A stretch of DNA of 64,000 bases from DASZTV01 sp035548125 (GCA_035548125.1 DASZTV010000052.1:1-64000); one strand, 5' to 3'. Shown: positions 41,568-50,037, counted from the stretch's first letter. Notes: generated by a model from the letters alone, not told the origin. A program made the numbers and translations.

Positions 41568-42454
41568 CGGATCAGCAGACCGGCGGCGAGGAGCACCGCG
41601 ACCGCGAGCTCCAGGCGACCGGTGCCGCCGAGCGCCGGAATCAGCGCGCGCCCGACACCGCCGCCGCGAACCGCCGCGATCGGCTCCCGAGCGAGCGGTA
41701 GTGCCAGCACCGCCAGCAGTGGCCAGGCGGACCGTGCGGCCACCGGGACGCCGACGACCGCCAGCGCGAGCCCGATGCCGATCGCGGCCACGAACAGCTG
41801 GCGGGTGCGCGTCTCGCCGATCCGCACGGCCAGCGTGCGCTTGCCGGCCACCGCGTCGGTCGGTACGTCGCGCAGGTTGTTCACCACGAGGATCGCGACC
41901 GCGAGGATCCCGGTCGCTCCGGCTGCCAGCCATGCCGTCGCCGGGAGCTTGCCGTGCTGCGCGTAGCACGAGCCGAGGGTCGCGACCAGACCGAAGAACA
42001 CGAACACGAAGACCTCGCCGAGGCCGGCCGAGGCGTAGGGGCGGGGGCCGCCGCTGTACCCGAGGAGCGCGGCGAAGGCCGCGGCTCCGACGAGCAGCAG
42101 CCACCACGACACGAGCGCGGCGAGGGCGAGGCCGGCGCCCGCCGCCACCGTCATCGCCAGTGCGATCGCGACCCGCATCGCGCGAGGCGACACCAGCCCG
42201 CTCGCGACGGCTCGCCGGGGTCCGGCCCGCTGGACGGTGTCGACCCCGCGGACGCCGTCGAAGTAGTCGTTGGCGTAGTTGACAGCGATCTGGACCGCGA
42301 GGGCCACGACGACGACCAGCCCCAGCCGGCCGCCGCGCAGGTGGACGCCGCCGCCGACCCGCGCGCCCGCCGCCGTGCCCACCAGCACCGGAGCGAGCGA
42401 GGCAGGCAACGTGCGCGGGCGGGCAGCCTCCACCCATACCGACAGCGCTCCCAC
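41564..42454 (-). CDS. menA: 1,4-Dihydroxy-2-naphthoate polyprenyltransferase
   Basis: A 296-residue UbiA-family membrane enzyme with about eight helices that prenylates DHNA to demethylmenaquinone. The two Asp-rich motifs are NYANDYFDGVRGVD near 59-72 and NNLRDVPTDAVAGKRT near 191-206. GAGGAG lies 5 bases before the GTG. It leads the menA-menC-menD unit and is divergent from menE. menB and menG are not in this window. Confidence 0.93.
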   Translation of the reverse strand: MGALSVWVEAARPRTLPASLAPVLVGTAAGARVGGGVHLRGGRLGLVVVVALAVQIAVNYANDYFDGVRGVDTVQRAGPRRAVASGLVSPRAMRVAIALAMTVAAGAGLALAALVSWWLLLVGAAAFAALLGYSGGPRPYASAGLGEVFVFVFFGLVATLGSCYAQHGKLPATAWLAAGATGILAVAILVVNNLRDVPTDAVAGKRTLAVRIGETRTRQLFVAAIGIGLALAVVGVPVAARSAWPLLAVLALPLAREPIAAVRGGGVGRALIPALGGTGRLELAVAVLLAAGLLIR

Positions 42455-42485
42455 CTCGCCTCCTCAGGTCCGGGTCGCCGGCGTT

Positions 42486-42491
42486 TACCGT
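42486..42491 (+). promoter_or_regulatory. -10 hexamer TACCGT for menE
   Basis: TACCGT ends 9 bases before the ATG at 42501, in the 46-base gap divergent from menA. Confidence 0.4.
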
Positions 42492-42500
42492 CGTACCACG

Positions 42501-43667
42501 ATGCCAGCCGCCCCAACGCGCCGACTCATCAGCCTCGCGCTCCCGCCGGGCGAGGAGTTCATCGCGGCGTTCGAACAGGCCTGGGCTGCCGGGGACGCGG
42601 TCCTTCCGGTCGATCCCCATGCGCCGCCGGCGGTCGTCGACAACCTGCTCGCGGCGATGCGCCCGGACGACCCGGTCGAGGTCGGCGTCGCGCTGGTCAT
42701 CGCGACTTCCGGATCGACCGGAGAGCCCAAGGGGGCGCAGCTGCGCCGGGAGGCGCTGGACGCCTCGATCGATGCTGCGCATGCCCGCCTCGGGCGGGAG
42801 GCCGACGACGTGTGGCTGTCCTGCCTGCCCTGGCACCACATCGGCGGTCTGCAGGTGATGCTGCGGGCGCGCCGGCTCGGCATCCCCCTCGTCGTGCACG
42901 ACCGGTTCGACACCCAACGGTTCGCGGCGGCCGAGGCGACCCTGACCTCCCTCGTACCGACGCAGCTCGCGGCGTTGCTGGACGCCGGCGTCGACCTCCG
43001 GAGGTTCCGCGCGATCCTGCTGGGCGGCGCCGCGGCGAGCGCTTCGCTACTGGCCCGGGCGCGGGCGGCGGGTGCCGCGATCGTCACGACGTACGGAATG
43101 AGCGAGACCGCCGGGGGTTGCGTGTACGACGGCCGGCCGCTGGACGGGGTGCAGGTGAAGGTGCTGACCGACGGCAGGCTCGCGATCCGCGGGCCGATGC
43201 TGATGTCGGGCTACCGCGGACGCGCCGACCTGACGGCGCAGGCCCTCGCCGGCGGCTGGCTGCACACCTCGGACCTCGGCACCGTCGAGGACGGCACGGT
43301 CACCGTCACCGGCCGGTTCGACGACGTGATCGTCAGTGGCGGGGAGAACGTCGTGGCCGGGGCGGTCGCGACCGCGATCGGAACCCACCCCGCCGTGACC
43401 GACGTCGCGGTCGTCGGGATCCCCGACGAACGGTGGGGGCACCGCGTCGTCGCCGTCATCGAGGCGACCGAGCCGGTCCCGACCCTCGAAGAGCTGCGGG
43501 ACTGGTGTCGTGGGGTGCTGCCTGCGGCATCGTTGCCGCGGCAGGTCGTGGTGGTTGCCGCACTACCCCGGCTGCCGTCCGGGAAGGCGGACCCTGCGGC
43601 GGTCGCCCGGCTCGCAGGTCAGGCGACGCCGACGAGCCAGCCGGTGTCGCCGACCTCTTCGCGGTAG
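42501..43667 (+). CDS. menE: o-Succinylbenzoate-CoA ligase
   Basis: A 388-residue adenylate-forming enzyme. The phosphate loop is ATSGSTGEPKG near 70-80. TTYGMSETAGG near 198-208 is the adenine site, SDLGTVEDG supplies the ribose Asp, and the A10 Lys lies in LPSGKADP near 360. It activates o-succinylbenzoate with CoA before MenB. It is shorter at the N-terminus than many MenE proteins, as in other actinobacteria. The last 49 bases overlap a convergent small gene. Confidence 0.9.
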   Translation: MPAAPTRRLISLALPPGEEFIAAFEQAWAAGDAVLPVDPHAPPAVVDNLLAAMRPDDPVEVGVALVIATSGSTGEPKGAQLRREALDASIDAAHARLGREADDVWLSCLPWHHIGGLQVMLRARRLGIPLVVHDRFDTQRFAAAEATLTSLVPTQLAALLDAGVDLRRFRAILLGGAAASASLLARARAAGAAIVTTYGMSETAGGCVYDGRPLDGVQVKVLTDGRLAIRGPMLMSGYRGRADLTAQALAGGWLHTSDLGTVEDGTVTVTGRFDDVIVSGGENVVAGAVATAIGTHPAVTDVAVVGIPDERWGHRVVAVIEATEPVPTLEELRDWCRGVLPAASLPRQVVVVAALPRLPSGKADPAAVARLAGQATPTSQPVSPTSSR

Positions 43668-43798
43668 AGGTCGCGGGAGTGCAACGGGCCGGCGAGGTCG
43701 AGCAGGAGCGTCAGCGGCACGCCGTCGGACAGCAGCCGCAGCGCCGTCGCCAACTCGCCGATGTCAGGGTCTCGCTGGGGAGAGCTCCGGTCGGTCAC
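43619..43798 (-). CDS. Small conserved-looking protein (59 residues), unknown function
   Basis: The frame runs from GTG 43798 to TGA 43619. It reads as a compact folded protein: a polar start (VTDRSSPQRDPDIGELA), an amphipathic core with ALRLLSDGVPLTLLLDL, and an end with LYREEVGDTGWLVGVA. I recall similar small proteins next to menE in streptomycetes, but cannot confirm it. It overlaps the end of menE by 49 bases on the opposite strand and is followed on its own strand by the UDP-sugar dehydrogenase only upstream. Composition is normal for a coding frame rather than an antisense artefact. Confidence 0.65.
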   Translation of the reverse strand: MTDRSSPQRDPDIGELATALRLLSDGVPLTLLLDLAGPLHSRDLYREEVGDTGWLVGVA

Positions 43799-43834
43799 GC
43801 CGCACCCCTACCCCTCCCAGCCGGGCTTAGTCCC

Positions 43835-45157
43835 TTATGGCCGACCGAGAGCGCGGTAGGTCCAGCCGGCTGAGCGCCAAGCTTCGGGGTCGAGTGCGTT
43901 GCGGCCATCGACGATGTTCGTCGTCGCGACCACTCCTGCGAGCACCGCGGGGTCGGCCTCGCGAAACTCCAGCCACTCTGTCAGCAGCAGCACCAGGTGT
44001 GCGCCGTCAGCGGCGGCGAGCGTGGAGTCGGCGTACTGCAGATCCGGATAGCGGCGGCGGGCGTTGTCCATCGCAGCCGGGTCGTAGACCGTGACCTCCG
44101 CGCCGAGGCTGTGCAGCTTCGCCGCGACATCGAGGGCGGGGGAGTCGCGGATGTCGTCGCTGTCCGGCTTGAAGGCCGCCCCGAGCACGGCGATGCGTCG
44201 GCCGGCGACCGCGTCGTCGAGCAGTTCGCGCGCCAGGTCGACCATGCGCGCCCGGCGGCGAAGGTTGATCGCGTCGACCTCGGTGAGAAAGGTCAGCGCC
44301 TGGTCCACTCCCAGCTCGCCCGCGCGAGCCATGAAGGCCCGGATGTCCTTCGGCAGGCAGCCGCCACCGAACCCCAGTCCGGCGTGCAGGAAACGACCGC
44401 CGATCCGGGTGTCGTGGGACAACGCCTCGGAGAGCTTCGTCACGTCCGCGTGCGTCGCCTCGCACACTTCGGCCATCGCGTTGATGAAGGAGATCTTCGT
44501 GGCGAGAAACGCGTTGGCCGCGACCTTGACCAGCTGCGCGGTCGCGAGGTCGGTGACCACCACCGGCGTCCCACTGTCGATCACCGGCTTGAACGCCTCG
44601 CGCATCGCCTGCTCGCCGCGCGCCGAGCTCACGCCGAACACCAGCCGATCCGGGTGCAAGGTGTCCTCGACGGCGAACCCTTCTCTCAGGAACTCCGGGT
44701 TCCACACGACCTCGACGGCCTCGCCGGCGGGTGCGGTAGCAGCGATGCGGCTCGCGATCCGCTCGGCGGTGCCGACCGGCACGGTGGACTTCCCCGCGAA
44801 GACACACGGGCGGGTGAGCAGCGGCGCCAGGCTGGTGACTGCCGTGTAGACGTACTCCAGGTCGGCGGCGTACTCGTTCTCCTTCTGCGGCGTGCCCACA
44901 CAGAGGAAGTGCACGTCGCCGAACTCCGCGACCTCCTGGTAGGAGGTCGTGAAGCGGAGCCTGCCCGAGGCGAGCGTCTTGCGAAGCAGGGCTTCGAGCC
45001 CGGGCTCGTAGAACGGGACTTCGCCCGCCGACAACCGCGCGATCTTCGACTCGTCGACGTCGAGCCCGAGCACCTCGAAACCGAGTGAGGCCATGCAGAC
45101 GGCATGGGTGGCACCGAGGTAACCGGTGCCGAGAACCGTCAGGCGGGGCGCAGCCAC
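43835..45157 (-). CDS. UDP-glucose 6-dehydrogenase
   Basis: A 440-residue UDP-glucose/GDP-mannose dehydrogenase making UDP-glucuronate in two NAD-dependent steps. The Rossmann start is LTVLGTGYLGA, the catalytic Cys267 lies in GFGGGCLPKD, and AFKPDSDDIRDSPA near 335 marks the C-terminal UDP-binding domain. GTG 45157 is chosen: a TACCCT hexamer lies 6 bases upstream and the Rossmann strand starts six residues in. The product would feed a uronic-acid-containing surface glycan. Confidence 0.9.
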   Translation of the reverse strand: MAAPRLTVLGTGYLGATHAVCMASLGFEVLGLDVDESKIARLSAGEVPFYEPGLEALLRKTLASGRLRFTTSYQEVAEFGDVHFLCVGTPQKENEYAADLEYVYTAVTSLAPLLTRPCVFAGKSTVPVGTAERIASRIAATAPAGEAVEVVWNPEFLREGFAVEDTLHPDRLVFGVSSARGEQAMREAFKPVIDSGTPVVVTDLATAQLVKVAANAFLATKISFINAMAEVCEATHADVTKLSEALSHDTRIGGRFLHAGLGFGGGCLPKDIRAFMARAGELGVDQALTFLTEVDAINLRRRARMVDLARELLDDAVAGRRIAVLGAAFKPDSDDIRDSPALDVAAKLHSLGAEVTVYDPAAMDNARRRYPDLQYADSTLAAADGAHLVLLLTEWLEFREADPAVLAGVVATTNIVDGRNALDPEAWRSAGWTYRALGRP

Positions 45158-45163
45158 CCGGCA

Positions 45164-45169
45164 AGGGTA
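45164..45169 (-). promoter_or_regulatory. -10 hexamer TACCCT, leaderless promoter of the UDP-glucose dehydrogenase gene
   Basis: Minus-strand TACCCT ends 6 bases before the GTG at 45157. It stands back to back with the promoter at 45197. Confidence 0.5.
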
Positions 45170-45196
45170 AGCGGTCGGTCGGTGATCACGCCCGCC

Positions 45197-45202
45197 TACG
45201 AT
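45197..45202 (+). promoter_or_regulatory. -10 hexamer TACGAT, leaderless promoter of the acyl-CoA dehydrogenase gene
   Basis: TACGAT ends 6 bases before the GTG at 45209. Only 27 bases separate it from the divergent hexamer. Confidence 0.5.
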
Positions 45203-45208
45203 TGAGCC

Positions 45209-46378
45209 GTGAACGCAGGCTTCGACCTCTACACGTTGCCGGAGGAGCACGAGCTGCTCCGCAAGACGGTGCGCGAGCTCGCCGATGACAAGATCGCGCC
45301 GCGCGCGGCAGCCATCGACGAGGCCGCCGAGTTCCCGTGGGACGTGCACGACGCGCTGGTCGCGGCACAGCTGCACGCGGTGCACGTTCCGGAGAAGTAC
45401 GACGGGGTCGGCGCCGACGCCATCGCGTCGGCCATCGTCATCGAAGAGGTGGCGCGGGCCTGCGCCGCGTCGTCGCTGATCCCCGCCGTCAACAAGCTCG
45501 GAACCATGGGCCTGCTGCTGTCCGGGGGCGAGGAGCTGAAAGCGGCCTACCTGCCGAAGCTCGCCGCGGGCGAAGGGATGTTCAGCTACTGCCTGTCCGA
45601 GCCCGAGGCCGGCAGCGATGCGGGGGGCATGAAGACTCGCGCGACGCGTGACGGTGAGGACTGGGTGCTCAACGGCACCAAGCGGTGGATCACCAACGCC
45701 GGAGTTTCGAAGTACTACACGGTGATGGCGGTCACCGATCCGGACAAAGGCGCGAACGGCATCTCCGCGTTCGTTGTCGAGAAGGAGGACGCCGGCGTCA
45801 GCTTCGGCGCTCCGGAGAAGAAGCTCGGCATCAAGGGTTCGCCTACCGCTGAGGTCTACTTCGACAACGTACGGATCCCTGGCGACCGGATGATCGGTGA
45901 CGAGGGCACGGGGTTCAAGACCGCGCTGCGGACGCTCGACCACACCCGGCTGACGATCGGCGCGCAGGCACTCGGCATCGCGCAGGGAGCCGTCGACTAC
46001 TGCACCCGCTACGTCCAGGAGCGCAAGCAGTTCGGCAAGCCGATCGCGGAGTTCCAGGGGGTCTCGTTCATCCTCGCCGACATGGCGATGAAGACAGAGG
46101 CCGCGCGATCGCTGATCTACCGCGCCGCCGCGATGTCCGAGCGGCTCGAGCCCAACCTCACCTTCATGTCGGCGGCCGCGAAGTGCTACGCCTCGGACGC
46201 GGCGATGGAGGTCACCACGGACGGCGTTCAGCTGCTCGGCGGCTACGGCTACACCCGCGACTTCCCGCTCGAGCGGATGATGCGTGACGCGAAGATCACG
46301 CAGATCTACGAAGGCACCAACCAGATCCTGCGGGTCGTGATGTCGCGCAACCTGCTCAAGGCGAATCCGCTTCGCTGA
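45209..46378 (+). CDS. Acyl-CoA dehydrogenase
   Basis: A 389-residue FAD-dependent dehydrogenase. FSYCLSEPEAGSDAGGMKTRA near 129-149 binds FAD and substrate, NGTKRWITNAG follows, and the catalytic base is Glu368 in QIYEGTNQ. The C-terminus VVMSRNLLK is typical of butyryl-/short-chain-type enzymes. It is a distant paralogue of the one at 31.6 kb. Four bases separate it from the ferrochelatase gene. Confidence 0.9.
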   Translation: MNAGFDLYTLPEEHELLRKTVRELADDKIAPRAAAIDEAAEFPWDVHDALVAAQLHAVHVPEKYDGVGADAIASAIVIEEVARACAASSLIPAVNKLGTMGLLLSGGEELKAAYLPKLAAGEGMFSYCLSEPEAGSDAGGMKTRATRDGEDWVLNGTKRWITNAGVSKYYTVMAVTDPDKGANGISAFVVEKEDAGVSFGAPEKKLGIKGSPTAEVYFDNVRIPGDRMIGDEGTGFKTALRTLDHTRLTIGAQALGIAQGAVDYCTRYVQERKQFGKPIAEFQGVSFILADMAMKTEAARSLIYRAAAMSERLEPNLTFMSAAAKCYASDAAMEVTTDGVQLLGGYGYTRDFPLERMMRDAKITQIYEGTNQILRVVMSRNLLKANPLR

Positions 46379-46382
46379 GCGG

Positions 46383-47444
46383 ATGGCACCTACACCCCCC
46401 GATAGGGGGGCGGATGGCACATCCGCTCCGCACGACGCGCTGCTCGTCCTGTCGTTCGGCGGCCCGGAGGGCCCCGACGACGTGATGCCGTTCCTCGAGA
46501 ACGTCACGCGCGGCCGCGACGTGCCGGCGGCACGGCTGGCCGAGGTGGCGAAGCACTATCTGCACTTCGGCGGCGTCTCTCCGATCAACGCGCAGAACCG
46601 GGCCCTGGTCGCGGCCGTCACCTCGGAGCTCGCGACGTGCGACATCGACGTGCCGGTCTTCTGGGGCAACCGCAACTGGCGGCCCTACGTCGGTGACGTC
46701 GTCAGTGAGATGGCCGCTGCCGGCGTCCGCAACGCACTCGTGTTCGTGACGTCGGCATACGCGTCGTACTCCGCGTGTCGGCAGTACCAGGACGACCTGG
46801 CCACCGCTGCCGAAGCCGCGGGGGAGGGTGCGCCGCGGCTGCAGAAGCTCCGGCACTACTTCGACCACCCGGGCTTCATCGAGCCACAGCAGGATGCGGT
46901 CCGGGTGGCCCTTGCCGCCATCGAGGAGCGGCGTCGAAGGACGACCCGGCTGATCTTCGTCGCCCACTCGGTGCCGGAGGCGATGGCGGCCGCTGCCGGT
47001 CCCGATGGCGGGTTGTACGTCGCGCAGCTCGAGGCAGCGTCGGCGCTGGTCGCCGGCGCAGCTCCGGACCTGCCGTGGCGCCTTGCCTACTCCAGCCGCA
47101 GCGGCCCGGCGGCCGTGCCCTGGCTCGAACCGGACGTCAATGACGCGATCCGAGCTGCCGTGGCGGACGGCGTGACCGACGTCGTCGTCGTACCCATCGG
47201 TTTCGTCAGCGACCACATCGAGGTGCGCTGGGACCTCGACGTCGAAGCGGCGGCGACGGCAGCGGCGGCCGGAATGTCGTTTCACCGGACCGCGCCACCG
47301 GCCGCCGACCCGAGATTCGTCGCGATGGTGCGCGAGCTGGTGGCCGAGCAGCTCGACCCGAACGCGCCGCGCCGTGCGTTGTCCGGCTTCGGACCTGCGC
47401 ACGACATCTGCCCAGCGGGTTGCTGCCGGCTGCTGAGTCGTTAG
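46383..47444 (+). CDS. hemH: Ferrochelatase (probable coproporphyrin ferrochelatase)
   Basis: A 353-residue chelatase inserting iron into a porphyrin. The active-site His lies in LIFVAHSVPEAM near 193-204, the catalytic Glu region in VPIGFVSDHIEVRWDLD near 279-295, and FGGVSPIN near 61-68. Cys132 (YSACRQ) and the C-terminal C343-P-A-G-C347-C348 could bind the [2Fe-2S] cluster known in actinobacterial ferrochelatases. Most actinobacteria use the coproporphyrin route, hence the call. The N-terminal 15 codons contain a GC hairpin, and the start codon lacks a clear ribosome-binding site. Confidence 0.9.
   Translation: MAPTPPDRGADGTSAPHDALLVLSFGGPEGPDDVMPFLENVTRGRDVPAARLAEVAKHYLHFGGVSPINAQNRALVAAVTSELATCDIDVPVFWGNRNWRPYVGDVVSEMAAAGVRNALVFVTSAYASYSACRQYQDDLATAAEAAGEGAPRLQKLRHYFDHPGFIEPQQDAVRVALAAIEERRRRTTRLIFVAHSVPEAMAAAAGPDGGLYVAQLEAASALVAGAAPDLPWRLAYSSRSGPAAVPWLEPDVNDAIRAAVADGVTDVVVVPIGFVSDHIEVRWDLDVEAAATAAAAGMSFHRTAPPAADPRFVAMVRELVAEQLDPNAPRRALSGFGPAHDICPAGCCRLLSR
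46395..46410 (+). repeat. C6-GATA-G6 hairpin flanked by 11-base direct repeats at the ferrochelatase start
   Basis: CCCCCC-GATA-GGGGGG forms a 6-bp stem from 12 bases after the A of the ATG. GCGGATGGCAC occurs at 46379-46389 (with the start codon) and again at 46410-46420. In an mRNA the hairpin would sit just inside the coding region and could slow initiation. Confidence 0.5.
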
Positions 47445-47447
47445 CGT
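47442..47447 (+). promoter_or_regulatory. -10 hexamer TAGCGT, leaderless promoter of acetoacetyl-CoA synthetase
   Basis: TAGCGT ends 6 bases before the GTG at 47454 and begins with the ferrochelatase TAG stop. The 12-base context is nearly the same as that before the DUF3017 gene. Confidence 0.5.
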
Positions 47448-47453
47448 TCGCTG

Positions 47454-49415
47454 GTGGTCAATGAAGGAGACCTGCTCTGGACCCCGAGTGAGCAGCGAGC
47501 CGAGGGCTCCCGGCTGAGCCAGTTCCAGCAGTGGCTTCGCACCGAGCGCGGCCTCGACTTCGCGGCCTACGACGAGCTGCACAGCTGGTCCGTGGCGCAC
47601 CTCGACGACTTCTGGGGGGCGTTCGACGAGTGGATCGGGATCCGCTGGTCGACGCCGTACGAGGCGGTGCTTGGGAGCCGGGCGCTGCCGGGTGCGACGT
47701 GGTTCCCCGCGGGTCGGACGAACTACGCGGAGCACCTTCTCTATCCGCTGCAACGGGTCGAGCTGGAGGACGTCGCCGTCATCGCAGTACGCGAGGACGG
47801 CCAGGAGGTGCAGCTCACCTGGCGCGAGCTGCGCACCCAGGTCGCGAGCGTCCGCAACTGGATGGCGGGTCGCGGCATCGCGCGCGGCGACCGGGTCGTC
47901 GCCCTGCTGCCCAACGGAGCAGAGGCTCTCGTCGCGATGCTCGCGGCCGCGTCGCTGGGCGCGATCTGGTCGAGCTGTTCGCCGGACTTCGGCCCGACCG
48001 CGATCGCCGATCGCTTCACCCAGATCGAGCCGACACTGCTTCTCGCGGTCGACGGCTACCACTACGGCGGGAAGCGGTTCGACATCCGCGGGACCGTCAC
48101 AGAGCTGCGAGATGCGTTGCCGACCCTCCGCGACACGGTGCTCGTGCCGTACCTCGACGAGGCCGCCACTTTGCCGGACTCGGCATCGTGGCAGGAGCTG
48201 CTCTCGGTCGGGGGCAGCGTCTCCTTCGAGCCGATGGCATTCGACGACCCGCTGTGGGTCCTCTACTCGTCGGGCACCACCGGGCTGCCGAAGCCGATCC
48301 TGCACGGACACGGCGGAATGCTGATCGAGCACGCCAAGCAGCTGGCGCTGCATCTCGACCTCGGCCGCGGTGACCGGTTCTTCTGGTTCAGCACCACCGG
48401 CTGGATGATGTGGAACCTGCTGGTGTCCGGACTCGCGGTCGGCTCGTCGATCGTGTTGTACGACGGCAATCCGGCGTTCCCGGACCAGATGGCGCTGTGG
48501 CGACTGGCGGCGCGCACCCGCATCACGTGCCTGGGTCTGGGCGCGCCGTTCATCCAGGCGTGCGAGAAGGCAGGCCTGCGGCCTGCGGAGCAGGTTGACC
48601 TGTCCGCGATCCGCTCGGTCGGCTCGACCGGGGCGCCGCTCCCGCCGGAGGGGTTCGCCTGGGTCTACGACGCGGTCGGCTCCGACGTGATGCTGTCCTC
48701 GCTGTCCGGCGGGACTGACGTCTGCACCGCTTTCGTCGGGGGCGCGCCGACCCTGCCGGTGCGGGCCGGGGTGATTCCGGCCAAGCTGCTCGGCTGCGCC
48801 GTTGCCGCCTACGACGAGGACGGCCGCGAGGTGGTCGGCGAGGTGGGGGAGCTGGTCATCACCGAGCCGATGCCGTCGATGCCGGTGGGCTTCTGGAACG
48901 ACCCCGACGGGTCGCGGCTGTTCGCGTCGTACTACGACACCTTCCCCGGCGTGTGGCGACACGGCGACTGGGTGAAGTTCGAGTCCGACGGATCGTGTGT
49001 CATCTACGGCCGCAGCGACTCGACCCTCAACCGCGGCGGGGTCCGGATGGGGACCTCGGAGTTCTATCGGGTGGTGGAGGGTCTGCCGCACGTCGTCGAC
49101 TCGCTGGTGGTCGACACTTCGGCGGCGGGCGTCGAGGGCAGGCTGCTGTTGTTCGTCGTGCTCGCCGACGGAGCCTCGCTCGACGAGGTGACCGACGAGA
49201 TCCGGCGACTGACCCGCTCGCAGCTCTCGCCGCGCCACGTGCCGGACGAGGTCATCGCCGTCGACACGGTCCCGCGCACGATCAACGGCAAGAAGTGCGA
49301 GGTGCCCGTCAAGCGGATTCTCGCCGGCGTACCCGTGGATCGCGCGGTCTCGAAGGGCGCGCTCGCCGATCCGGCGTCGCTGGCCCCCTTCGTCTCACTC
49401 GCCCAGACGCGGTAG
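47454..49415 (+). CDS. Acetoacetyl-CoA synthetase
   Basis: A 653-residue adenylate-forming enzyme activating acetoacetate to acetoacetyl-CoA. The P-loop is LYSSGTTGLPKP near 268-279, the central motif FSTTGWMMWN near 312-321, and the A10 Lys lies in INGKKCEVPVKR near residue 612. The N-terminal WTPSEQ and YAEHLLYP distinguish it from acetyl-CoA synthetase. With HMG-CoA lyase (which releases acetoacetate) at 28 kb it would recover ketogenic carbon. The 3' end overlaps the next convergent gene by 21 bases. Confidence 0.9.
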   Translation: MVNEGDLLWTPSEQRAEGSRLSQFQQWLRTERGLDFAAYDELHSWSVAHLDDFWGAFDEWIGIRWSTPYEAVLGSRALPGATWFPAGRTNYAEHLLYPLQRVELEDVAVIAVREDGQEVQLTWRELRTQVASVRNWMAGRGIARGDRVVALLPNGAEALVAMLAAASLGAIWSSCSPDFGPTAIADRFTQIEPTLLLAVDGYHYGGKRFDIRGTVTELRDALPTLRDTVLVPYLDEAATLPDSASWQELLSVGGSVSFEPMAFDDPLWVLYSSGTTGLPKPILHGHGGMLIEHAKQLALHLDLGRGDRFFWFSTTGWMMWNLLVSGLAVGSSIVLYDGNPAFPDQMALWRLAARTRITCLGLGAPFIQACEKAGLRPAEQVDLSAIRSVGSTGAPLPPEGFAWVYDAVGSDVMLSSLSGGTDVCTAFVGGAPTLPVRAGVIPAKLLGCAVAAYDEDGREVVGEVGELVITEPMPSMPVGFWNDPDGSRLFASYYDTFPGVWRHGDWVKFESDGSCVIYGRSDSTLNRGGVRMGTSEFYRVVEGLPHVVDSLVVDTSAAGVEGRLLLFVVLADGASLDEVTDEIRRLTRSQLSPRHVPDEVIAVDTVPRTINGKKCEVPVKRILAGVPVDRAVSKGALADPASLAPFVSLAQTR

Positions 49416-49994
49416 GCCTGGTACGTCCACGCCGACGGTGTGAGTGACTCGCTCCGCGGCGGCGCGGTCCGCCGCCTTGGCGTCGGCAGGGGCGTAGACG
49501 ACCGATCCACCCGCCGCGAGCGGCGCGAGCAGGCCCCAGCCGGTCCCGGGTGCGTCGAGTGGCAGGGCGCTCATCAGCCGTGCCCCGCGGGGGACCTCCG
49601 GGACGGCGTTCACCAGCTCCGCGCCGGAGGCCTCGGAAGCAACGAACGAGTCGGGATAAGCGGCGACGAGGGCTGACAGACCAGCCCCCATCGGGTCCAG
49701 CGGGAGGTCGAGGCGCTGCCCGGTTCCGTCGAGGTCGACCGCCGCGCCGACCGACCAGGCCGAGAGCAGGACGACGGCGGTCACCCAGTGCGGCTCGGGG
49801 TCCAGTGACAACGCGTCGCCCGGTTCGACACCGACCTCGTCGACCAGGTAGCCCGCGATCTTGGCGACCCAGTTGGCCGTCGTGGCGACTGAGAGCTCCA
49901 CCCGGCCACCCGTCGCTGCGTCGTACCAGGTGATCAGCGGACGGGCGCCGTCGAGGCGCAGCTCGCGGGCCAGCAAATCCGGAGGTGTCGTCAC
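49395..49994 (-). CDS. TIGR03089 family protein
   Basis: A 199-residue actinobacterial protein related to the N-terminal part of AMP-binding enzymes: RPLITWYDAATGGRVELSVATTANWVAKIAGYLVDE, then GDALSLDPEPHWVTAVVLLSAWSVGAAVDL. The P-loop, adenine site and A10 Lys of adenylate-forming enzymes are missing, so catalysis is not expected. Function unknown. It is divergent from the GT4 gene. Confidence 0.75.
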   Translation of the reverse strand: MTTPPDLLARELRLDGARPLITWYDAATGGRVELSVATTANWVAKIAGYLVDEVGVEPGDALSLDPEPHWVTAVVLLSAWSVGAAVDLDGTGQRLDLPLDPMGAGLSALVAAYPDSFVASEASGAELVNAVPEVPRGARLMSALPLDAPGTGWGLLAPLAAGGSVVYAPADAKAADRAAAERVTHTVGVDVPGLPRLGE

Positions 49995-50031
49995 CTCATC
50001 GAGGATGCACGTGTCGCGGGTCCGGCGGGGC

Positions 50032-50037
50032 TACGCT
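50032..50037 (+). promoter_or_regulatory. -10 hexamer TACGCT upstream of the GT4 gene
   Basis: Gives a leader of about 46 bases that includes the GGAGGG ribosome-binding site before GTG 50090. No clear -35 is seen. Confidence 0.3.

Noticed and set aside
46414..46416. Second ATG after the hairpin as ferrochelatase start
   Set aside because: It is out of frame with the ferrochelatase coding sequence.
46356..49238. 960-codon open frame on the minus strand opposite ferrochelatase and acetoacetyl-CoA synthetase
   Set aside because: Both plus-strand genes have full family motifs; the antisense frame is Arg/Asp/His-rich low-information sequence typical of high-GC shadows.
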